Positions 57,769 through 64,000 of a DNA stretch of 64,000 bases are shown piece after piece. The position numbers were made by a program, and so were the translations under genes. Source of the DNA: GCA-003244245 sp052390115 (lineage in GTDB: Bacteria; Actinomycetota; Actinomycetes; Mycobacteriales; Pseudonocardiaceae); assembly GCA_052390115.1 (NCBI GenBank), contig JBQTHE010000012.1, positions 1-64,000 of the forward strand, in the 5' to 3' direction. Each line of letters starts with the position of its first letter. Within the stretch, counting starts at the first letter, position 1. The notes below the pieces were generated by a model. It did no database searches. It was given only the letters and a program-made list of their open reading frames with translations, and had not been told where the DNA came from.

Positions 57769-59123
57769 TGCGACTGGCCGCGCCGGTAGTACTGCAGTGC
57801 GACGAGCAGTGCACTGTGTTGCGCGACGCCGTGGTGGACGTCGACAGCACCGGCCGGATCATGCACATCGGACCTTCGACCGGCGCGCCGCCAGCACCCG
57901 GGCCGGTGCGCGCGCTCACCGGCATCCTGATGCCCGGCCTGGTCAATGCTCATGCGCACACCGCGATGACCGCCCTGCGCGGGCTGGGCGGGGACCTGCC
58001 ACTGATGCGCTGGCTGACCGAGGTGATCTGGCCCGCCGAGGTGCGGTTGGACGCCGACGATGTGCGGGCCGGCATGCTGGTCGGCACTCTGGAGATGCTC
58101 GGCGCCGGAATCACCACCAGCGTGGAGATGTACTTCCACAACGACGCGGTGGTGGACGCCGTGCTGGCCGCCGGAAGCCGCGCGGTGGTGACACCCGGCA
58201 TCATCGCGGTCCCGGGCTGGGACCGGCTGGGCACCTGGGAGCAGATGCTCGACGGCATCAGCCGCTGGATCGACACCGACGGCATCCGGTTCGGCCCTGG
58301 CGAGCGCATCGAACTGGGATACGGCCCGCACGCTGCCTACACGCTGCCACCTGAGGCTCTGATCGCGGCTGGTGCAGCCGCCCGGGAACGCGGTGCGCTG
58401 CTGCACATCCACGTTGCCGAGACCACCGGCGAGGATGCCGCGATCCGCGATCGGCACGGCTCGGTGCCGCTGCTGCTGGAAAGTCTCGGGGTGCTCGGCA
58501 GCGATGAGTCCGGTCGGCACGCGCGGGTGTTGGCGGCGCATGCCGTGCACCTGTCGGACACCGACATCGCCGTGCTCTCCCGCCACCGGGTCGGCATCGC
58601 GCACTGTCCCGGCTCCAACAGCAAACTCGCGTCGGGCCTCGCGCGGCTGCTCGACCTGCGCACCGCCGGGATCGCGGTCGGCCTCGGCACCGATGGTCCG
58701 GCCTCCAACGACGACCTCGATCTCTGGGACGATGCGAGGCTGGCCGCCCGGCTGGCTCGGCTGTCCAGCGGAGACGCCGCCGCGGTCACCGCTGCGCAGG
58801 CGCTGCTGCTGGCCACTCGGGGTGGCGCGGCCGCGATCGGGCGGGACGACCTCGGCACCCTGCGCCCGGGCGGGTGGGCCGATCTGGTGCACCTGGGCGC
58901 CGACGACCCGGCGTTCGCGGCCGGGCTGGACGTCCCGGACGGTCAGTTGCTGGCCAACTTGGTGTGGGGTGCCGGAGCCCGAGCGGTGCGGGACGTGTGG
59001 GTAGCGGGGGAGCAGGTTCTGGCGCGCGGCGCACCGACCCGGGTGGATTCCGCGGAGGCGCACGCCGCGCTACGCTCCCGAGCCGCCCCGCTCACCGGCA
59101 GGGCAGTGACCGAACGGAGCTGA
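57765..59123 (+). CDS. Amidohydrolase, MTA/SAH deaminase (MtaD)-like
   Basis: A protein of about 452 residues. Metal ligands are visible in NAHAHTAMTALRGLGGDLPL near 62, LHIHVAETTG near 210, the second-shell HCPGSNSKL near 285 and LGTDGPASNDDLDL near 308. This pattern fits 5'-methylthioadenosine/S-adenosylhomocysteine or 8-oxoguanine deaminases of the TrzN/MtaD group. A zinc-dependent deamination of an adenosine-type nucleoside is likely. It may salvage by-products of SAM-dependent reactions such as the nearby tRNA methylation, an inference. Confidence 0.88.
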   Translation: MMRLAAPVVLQCDEQCTVLRDAVVDVDSTGRIMHIGPSTGAPPAPGPVRALTGILMPGLVNAHAHTAMTALRGLGGDLPLMRWLTEVIWPAEVRLDADDVRAGMLVGTLEMLGAGITTSVEMYFHNDAVVDAVLAAGSRAVVTPGIIAVPGWDRLGTWEQMLDGISRWIDTDGIRFGPGERIELGYGPHAAYTLPPEALIAAGAAARERGALLHIHVAETTGEDAAIRDRHGSVPLLLESLGVLGSDESGRHARVLAAHAVHLSDTDIAVLSRHRVGIAHCPGSNSKLASGLARLLDLRTAGIAVGLGTDGPASNDDLDLWDDARLAARLARLSSGDAAAVTAAQALLLATRGGAAAIGRDDLGTLRPGGWADLVHLGADDPAFAAGLDVPDGQLLANLVWGAGARAVRDVWVAGEQVLARGAPTRVDSAEAHAALRSRAAPLTGRAVTERS

Positions 59124-59224
59124 GTTTATAGGTAGGGCATCCTAACGGGTGGGACTCGGCGTGTCGTGTTCCTGCGCGTCCGCGATCGCACCTACGCTTT
59201 GCCCAAGTCGGGGAGACTGGAGAC

Positions 59225-59557
59225 GTGGTGGGTCGTCATGCGGCCGCCCAGGACCCGCTGCATGTCCTCTACATCGGCAATTCCGCCGATCTTGGAGCAC
59301 TGCGGCGGTTGATGGAGGCGCACGGGGCGGTGACGCGCAGCAGGCTCACGCCTGCGGTCGCTGTCGTGATCGCCGATTCCTCGGTGCCCGCAGACCATCC
59401 CACTGTGCGCGCCGCGGCCACGCTCGGCATTCCGGTGCTGGCACCGGGCGACGCGATCGTCCAATTCGCCGGATGGCGAACCCGCACCGAGCCGATCCGG
59501 CAGCAGGTACCCGACGTCGCCCGGCGATCCTGGCCTTTCCGGCGGCGCACCCGTTGA
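59225..59557 (+). CDS. Small protein with a BRCT-like domain
   Basis: A protein of about 110 residues. The segment VLYIGNSADLGALRRLMEAHGA, then AVVIADSSVPADHPTV and LGIPVLAPGDAI has the strand-helix order and glycine pattern of a BRCT domain, but the conserved Trp is absent. A short basic tail follows. GTG 59225 or 59228 starts it. Its TGA overlaps the proposed TTG start of the next gene, suggesting translational coupling. Confidence 0.5.
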   Translation: MVGRHAAAQDPLHVLYIGNSADLGALRRLMEAHGAVTRSRLTPAVAVVIADSSVPADHPTVRAAATLGIPVLAPGDAIVQFAGWRTRTEPIRQQVPDVARRSWPFRRRTR

Positions 59558-60237
59558 TCGCTGGCACCGCTGTGGGCGCGGGCGCTTGCGAGCATCATGG
59601 CTGCACCTCCGCGTTCGGGGACCAGTGGGGAACCGGACCCACCCTGGTGACGGCGGTGCGCACGGTGGGGACGGTGGTGGCCTGGGCCGTCGCGGTGACC
59701 ACCGGCAGCGACGGCTGGCTGCTCGCGGCCCTGCTCTGCTACTGGATCGGGGATGTCGCCGATGGGTTGCTGGCCCGGCTGACCCATCGCGAGACCCGTA
59801 CCGGAGCCGTGCTCGACGTGCTCGCCGACCGGTTGAGCATCTGCCTGGTGGTGGTCAGCTACGTGACCGCGCATCCGCCTGCCGCGCCGCCTGCCGCGGT
59901 GTTCCTGGTGCAGTTCGTAGTGCTCGACGCCTACCTCACATTGGCATTCAACCGCTGGTCGCTGCTGTCCCCGAACTACTTCGGGCTCGTCGACGCGACG
60001 GTGTACTGGCTGAACTGGTCGCCACCGGCAAAGGCCACGAACACCAGCGCCGTGGTACTGGTGTGGCTGGGCACTGGGTCACCGATGGCCGCGACGGTGC
60101 TCGCCGCCGCGATCCTCGGGGTGAAGTCGTTCAGCGCGGTTCGGGTAGCCCGGCTGCCGGTGCCCCGGGTGCTGTCCGGCTGCGCCGTGCTGGACCTGCA
60201 CAACGCGGCGGCTAGCCCCGCAACCGCATCGACATGA
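59554..60237 (+). CDS. CDP-alcohol phosphatidyltransferase
   Basis: An integral membrane protein of about 221-227 residues. The signature D-G-x2-A-R-x8-G-x3-D-x3-D is complete in DVADGLLARL and GAVLDVLADRL near 73-95. Five to six hydrophobic helices follow or flank it. It should join a CDP-diacylglycerol or similar donor to a small alcohol in phospholipid synthesis; the alcohol is not readable. TTG 59554 overlaps the previous stop; GTG 59572 is an alternative. Its end overlaps the convergent clamp gene by 26 bp. Confidence 0.8.
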   Translation: MIAGTAVGAGACEHHGCTSAFGDQWGTGPTLVTAVRTVGTVVAWAVAVTTGSDGWLLAALLCYWIGDVADGLLARLTHRETRTGAVLDVLADRLSICLVVVSYVTAHPPAAPPAAVFLVQFVVLDAYLTLAFNRWSLLSPNYFGLVDATVYWLNWSPPAKATNTSAVVLVWLGTGSPMAATVLAAAILGVKSFSAVRVARLPVPRVLSGCAVLDLHNAAASPATAST

Positions 60238-61366
60238 CGAGATAACGGTAGGAGCCGTCCCTGTTATCGTCTTTATCCGCTTTATCCGCTTCAAGGCCGG
60301 TGACTGGAGTGATCACGGTGGGGCGGGCCGGCGTAGTGAACGACAGCGTCGCTCGCGGGGTGGTGACCCCGCTCAGCCCGTCGAGCAGGTATCCGGCGTT
60401 GAACCCGATGGTCATCGGTTCGCCGGTGATACTGACTTCAAGTTCCTCTTCGGCACTGGACTCGTCGTCGGCCTCCGCAGACAGCTGCACAGTGCCGTCG
60501 GAGAAGGCCAGCCGGACCGGCGCGAACCGCTGAGCCACCAGCGACACCCGCTTGAGTGCCGCCACGAACGCGCCGACCTCCAGCTCCACGGTGGTGGTGA
60601 CCTCGGTGGGCCACAGCGACGAGAATTTGACGAACTCGCCGTCCAGCAACCGGGTCAGCGTCTGCCGGCCGCCGGCAGAGAAACCCAGGAAACCCGCGTC
60701 GGCGGCGTTGCCCAGCGACAGCAGCACCTCGCTGGCCGAGCCGAGAGACTTGGCGGCATCGGCGAGCGTCTTGGCCGGAACGATGACCGCAGCCGGGGTG
60801 GACGGGGCCGAACCGGTCGGCGTCCAAGGAATGTGCCGCTCGGCGAGGCGGTACCGGTCGGTCGCGGCGAAGGTGAGCGTCTCGGAACCGATCTCCATGC
60901 GGACCCCGGTGAGCATCGGCAGGGTCTCGTCCCGGCTGGCCGCCGCGGTGACCTGGGCGACGGCGGTGGCAAAGACATCACCGCGCACCGAGCCCGAAGT
61001 AGCGGGGAGCTCCGGCACCACGGGGTAGTCCTCGACGTGCATCAGGGGCAGGTTGAACCGGGCCGAACCGCATCGCACCACCAGCCGATTTCCCTCGACG
61101 GCGACCCGTACATCCTTGGGCGGCAACGCGCGGGCGATCTCGGCGAGTAACCGGCCGGACACCAGCACTCGTCCTGCGGACTTGTCGGTGACAGGCACCT
61201 CGATGCGGTTGAGCACCTCGAAGTCAAAACCGGAGACAATCATCGCGCCATCAGTCACCTCGATCACCATGCCTGCGGTGACCGGGACGACGGGACGGGA
61301 CGGCAAACCGCGCGCCGTCCACGCGACCGCCTCGGCGAAGGCATCCCGCTCAAGCTCGAACTCCAC
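60212..61366 (-). CDS. dnaN: DNA polymerase III beta subunit (sliding clamp)
   Basis: A protein of about 384 residues, full length with three clamp domains: EFELERDAFAEAVAWTARGL, a middle GVRMEIGSETLTFAATDRYRLAERHIPW and the C-terminal FNAGYLLDGLSGV with YLVMSMRLRG. The ending MRLRG resembles the MPMRL tail that closes the protein-binding groove. It is not flanked by dnaA, recF or gyrB, so it is either an extra clamp or a relocated gene. GTG 61366 is the start. Confidence 0.88.
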   Translation of the reverse strand: MEFELERDAFAEAVAWTARGLPSRPVVPVTAGMVIEVTDGAMIVSGFDFEVLNRIEVPVTDKSAGRVLVSGRLLAEIARALPPKDVRVAVEGNRLVVRCGSARFNLPLMHVEDYPVVPELPATSGSVRGDVFATAVAQVTAAASRDETLPMLTGVRMEIGSETLTFAATDRYRLAERHIPWTPTGSAPSTPAAVIVPAKTLADAAKSLGSASEVLLSLGNAADAGFLGFSAGGRQTLTRLLDGEFVKFSSLWPTEVTTTVELEVGAFVAALKRVSLVAQRFAPVRLAFSDGTVQLSAEADDESSAEEELEVSITGEPMTIGFNAGYLLDGLSGVTTPRATLSFTTPARPTVITPVTGLEADKADKDDNRDGSYRYLVMSMRLRG

Positions 61367-61575
61367 GTTAACCCACCGTCCCTGCGAGTACCCCCGCTTG
61401 CGCCGGGGGTGCGCCAGCGTACCGGGGGCTTTGTCACGGGCCGGGGTGGTGGTCGGGATGGTTCGGTGTTGGTCAGCAAGGTTGTGAGCAGCAGGCCGAA
61501 GCAGGGTGAGCAGCAGTGGGGTTGGCAGCGGTTGAAGACTCTCCCCACCCAGGTTGGCGGTACTTGAAGGGCTAC

Positions 61576-62223
61576 CTACTGGGTGTCGAAACCGTGCTCG
61601 ATCGCGTAGCGGGCAAGCTCGACGCGGTTGTGCAGCTGCAGCTTGCGCAACGTCGACTGCACGTGGTTCTCCACAGTGCGGTGGCTGATCACCAGCTGAT
61701 CGGCAATCTGCCGGGCGGTGCGCCCCTTTGCTACCTGGCGTAACACCTCGGTCTCGCGCTCGGTAAGCCGTGGCGAGCCAGTCTGCGGGTCCAGCGCCAT
61801 GCGGCGGTACTCGCCGAGCACCAAGCCGGCGAGACCGGCGCTGAACACCGCGTCGCCCTCGGCGGTCCGGCGCACGGCCTCGACCAGTTCCTCCACCGGC
61901 GCGGACTTCATCAGATACCCCGACGCACCCGCCTGCACTGCGGCCAGGACGTCGGTGGGTTCGCCGGACGCGGACAGCACCAGCACCCGGATATCGGGCC
62001 AGGCATCGATAATGCGACGGGTGGTCTCCGCCCCCGACGGTCCACCGGTGGCGAAGTTCAGGTCCATCAGCACGACGTCCGGACGGACAGCCGCAACGAT
62101 GCGCAGCGCGGCCGCGCCGTCAGTCGCGGTGGCAACGACGTCGAAACCTCGCTCGGTGAGGTCGCGGGCCACCCCGTCGCGCCAGATCGGATGATCATCG
62201 ACCACCATGATCCGGACTGTCAC
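61576..62223 (-). CDS. NarL/LuxR-type response regulator
   Basis: A protein of about 215 residues. The receiver domain has the acidic pocket (VVDDHPIW), phospho-acceptor in VVLMDLNFATGG near 55 and the conserved Lys in YLMKSAPVEEL. The LuxR helix-turn-helix LTERETEVLRQVAKGRTARQIA and VENHVQSTLRKL ends it. GTG 62223 overlaps the kinase stop as GTGA, so kinase and regulator are produced together. Confidence 0.92.
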   Translation of the reverse strand: MTVRIMVVDDHPIWRDGVARDLTERGFDVVATATDGAAALRIVAAVRPDVVLMDLNFATGGPSGAETTRRIIDAWPDIRVLVLSASGEPTDVLAAVQAGASGYLMKSAPVEELVEAVRRTAEGDAVFSAGLAGLVLGEYRRMALDPQTGSPRLTERETEVLRQVAKGRTARQIADQLVISHRTVENHVQSTLRKLQLHNRVELARYAIEHGFDTQ

Positions 62224-63359
62224 TGCAGCAGGCCGATCCGGACGCGGGCCAGCCGTATCTCCCATTCGGTGCCCCGCCCCGGACCGGTGTCCAAGGTCAG
62301 GGTGCCACCCAGATCGGCCACCCGGCCGCGGATCGAGCGCGACACCCCCATCCGGCCGTCAACCTCGGCGTTGGCGAGCTGCCCGTCGGAGACACCTGGG
62401 CCGTCGTCGCGGACGGTGAGCACCACCTCCTCGCCGAGATCCTCGACCAGCACCCACGACTTCGCCTCCGGACCACCGTGCCGGACGGTGTTGGCCAGCG
62501 CCTCACGAGCGACGGCGACCAGCTCCTCGACGTCGCAGGCCGGCAGCGGCACCGCGGTGGCGGGCACCGACACCTCGACCCGGGGACCGGCCAGCAGTGC
62601 AAGCGCGGCGGCCAGGTCCAGCTCACCGCTGGCGCCTGGCGGTGTGGCCGCGAACAGGGAACGCAGCGCGATCTCCTGCTCCCCGGCCAGCCGGGCCAGC
62701 TCGCCGGCTTCCCCGCCGAGGTGGCCGCCCCGGATGCGCACTCGGGCCAGCACCTGCACGACGCTGTCGTGGATGGACCGGGCCAGCCGTTCCCGTTCGG
62801 CCGTGGCCGCCTCGGCGCAGACTGCCCTGCGCAGCTGCTCGCTGGCCCGGCGAGCGGCCGTCGCGGCCAGCCCGAGCACGAAACCGGTCCCGACCAGCAG
62901 CACGGCGTCGCGGGCCACATCGGTGCTGAAGTACCCGCGCACCCATACGTCGGCCAGGGCGACGGCGACGCCGAACAACGCGCCGGCACTCCGGCCGGCG
63001 TGCACTGCGGCAGCGACCACCGGGCCGCAGGCCCACACAGTGGTGAGCAGCGGAGTGTCTGTGGTGACCTCGGTGAGCTGCCCAGGGGACAGCACCAGCG
63101 TCGAGGAGCCCATCAACGCCAGGGTGACCAGCAGGTCAAGCACGATGACGTGCATCTGGCGGGTACCGTCGTAGCTGTAGGCCAGGCAGATCAGGACGGT
63201 CCACAGCGCGATCCCGGCGAGCACCGCCCACCCCAGGCCCGGGCGAGCGTAGCCGTCGTGATGCACGATGACTGCGGCGATCGCGAAAGCCGCCGTGACG
63301 ATCCGTAATACCACCACGCCGCGCCACAGCGGGGTCATGATGTCGGTGGCGGCCGGCAT
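62220..63359 (-). CDS. Sensor histidine kinase, MacS-like
   Basis: A protein of about 379 residues from ATG 63359. Five or six N-terminal membrane helices (about 15-165) form an integral sensor. The dimerisation helix with the phospho-acceptor is ERLARSIHDSVVQVLARV near 200. An HATPase domain carries the N box REALANTVRHGG and the G box VRDDGPGVSDGQL with GRMGVSRSI. The type matches DUF5931/MacS kinases of actinobacteria. The stimulus is unknown. Confidence 0.9.
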   Translation of the reverse strand: MPAATDIMTPLWRGVVVLRIVTAAFAIAAVIVHHDGYARPGLGWAVLAGIALWTVLICLAYSYDGTRQMHVIVLDLLVTLALMGSSTLVLSPGQLTEVTTDTPLLTTVWACGPVVAAAVHAGRSAGALFGVAVALADVWVRGYFSTDVARDAVLLVGTGFVLGLAATAARRASEQLRRAVCAEAATAERERLARSIHDSVVQVLARVRIRGGHLGGEAGELARLAGEQEIALRSLFAATPPGASGELDLAAALALLAGPRVEVSVPATAVPLPACDVEELVAVAREALANTVRHGGPEAKSWVLVEDLGEEVVLTVRDDGPGVSDGQLANAEVDGRMGVSRSIRGRVADLGGTLTLDTGPGRGTEWEIRLARVRIGLLQ

Positions 63360-63461
63360 GGCTGGGGATCCTGCCAGGTGTCGGGGCGGGTGCCCGCTCG
63401 GGCCCACCGTGCACGGTCGCCGGACACACCGTGCACGCCAGCCTGACACGCCGGGGAGCCG

Positions 63462-64000
63462 ATGATGCCGAGCAGCTACCGGGAGCAGCCTGCCCCTGCC
63501 GGGCTGGCCAGGGTAGTGGCCTGCCTGTGGCGCAACGAGATAACCGCGGCCCGGGAGCAGCGGGTGCTACCCGACGGGTGCATGGACCTGATCTGGATAG
63601 ACGGCGCGGTGCACGTCGCCGGTCCGGATACCCGGCGTTTCTGGCCACCATGCGCCCCCGGCAGGTGGTCACCGGTCTGCGGTTTCGACCTGGCGCCGCT
63701 CCCGGTGTGCTCGGGGTGCCCGCGTGCGCATTGCGGGATCGACGGGTTCGACTCGAAGATCTCTGGCCGGGCACGACGCTGGCTGATCGGGTCGCCGAGG
63801 CGGGCGACCCGGCCGTCGCATTGGCCGCCGCGGTTGCTTCCCGGACCACCGAGCCGGATCCCGCGTTAGGCGCGGTGTTGGCCTGCCTGCGAGCCGGGTC
63901 CAGCGTGGCAGCGACGGCGGAGGCGCTGGGCTGGACCGATCGGACGCTGCACCGGCGGTGCCGGGACACGTTCGGCTACGGTCCCTCGGTGCTGCGCCGG
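63462..64000 (+). pseudogene. AraC family regulator gene with a frameshift, running off the window
   Basis: ATG 63462 (or 63465) begins SYREQPAPAGLARVVACLWR and VLPDGCMDLIWIDG, the N-terminal domain of a DUF6597-type AraC protein. Near 63632 the reading must move by one base to continue as AFLATMRPRQVVTGLRF and LEDLWPGTTLADRV. The AraC helix-turn-helix then follows (SSVAATAEALGWTDRTLHRR and FGYGPSVLRR), ending at the window edge. A single missing base or sequencing error explains this; the gene may be functional if the latter. Confidence 0.7.

Noticed and set aside
59124..59150. IdeR/DmdR-like iron box (AGGTAGGGCATCCTAA)
   Set aside because: The two half-sites resemble the consensus but their spacing is one base short, and the downstream genes have no iron theme.

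Overview
The window is high-GC actinobacterial DNA. GTG starts are frequent, many genes overlap by 4 nt (ATGA or GTGA), and the family content (DUF3040, DUF6457, GTP-dependent PEP carboxykinase, TldD pairs, a DrrAB-type exporter, an AfsA-like hotdog protein) fits the order Pseudonocardiales. That placement is an inference. No rRNA, tRNA, CRISPR array or intact insertion sequence was recognised.

1-12.2 kb is an accessory, stress-related and partly decayed region. It holds a CPFH-type winged-helix regulator divergent from a universal stress protein, a DksA/TraR zinc-finger protein, two DUF3040 membrane proteins, two DUF488 proteins, a MarR regulator, a stomatin-like protein, a lower-GC pair (Sel1/TPR protein and a DUF2231-Rieske protein), a DoxX protein and several gene ruins. 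Two DUF3040 genes and marR share one palindromic operator type. Part of the regulator/stress-protein locus is repeated as a degenerate mosaic at about 11.2-11.6 kb.

12.2-26.6 kb carries a WS/DGAT-like acyltransferase, phospholipase-C-like and ferredoxin-reductase operon, then ilvD, a DUF72 gene, a sigma factor with a coupled VOC protein, a TetR-DrrAB export operon under two identical palindromes, a serine hydrolase, a class V aminotransferase and an aldo/keto reductase. 26.6-30.4 kb is a two-gene ATPase/TPR-repeat module; 30.5-32.4 kb is an MctP-type symporter with its DUF3311 partner.

32.7-44.3 kb is the most striking part: a compact, apparently undescribed small-molecule locus. One strand encodes an AMP-dependent acid ligase, SDR, acyl carrier protein, AfsA-like protein, YciI-like protein, HAD phosphatase, vanadium-haloperoxidase-like enzyme and KASIII-like enzyme. 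The other encodes a dedicated acetyl-CoA carboxylase (fused AccD-AccA, BCCP, biotin carboxylase), a 48-residue ORF and a LuxR regulator. A workable model is ligase plus ACP plus KASIII-like enzyme plus malonyl-CoA giving a beta-ketoacyl-ACP, AfsA-type transfer to a phosphorylated C3 unit, reduction, dephosphorylation and an oxidative or halogenating step. TTA codons recur across the locus.

44.7-64 kb is mostly housekeeping: a sugar-type ABC transporter, VOC protein, pckG, a TldD/PmbA pair, DUF6457, trmB, a NYN-domain protein, an MtaD-like deaminase, a CDP-alcohol phosphatidyltransferase, a sliding clamp (dnaN) away from dnaA/recF, a two-component system and an AraC-type gene that is frameshifted and runs off the end. 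Several related palindromic elements sit at gene 3' ends throughout.
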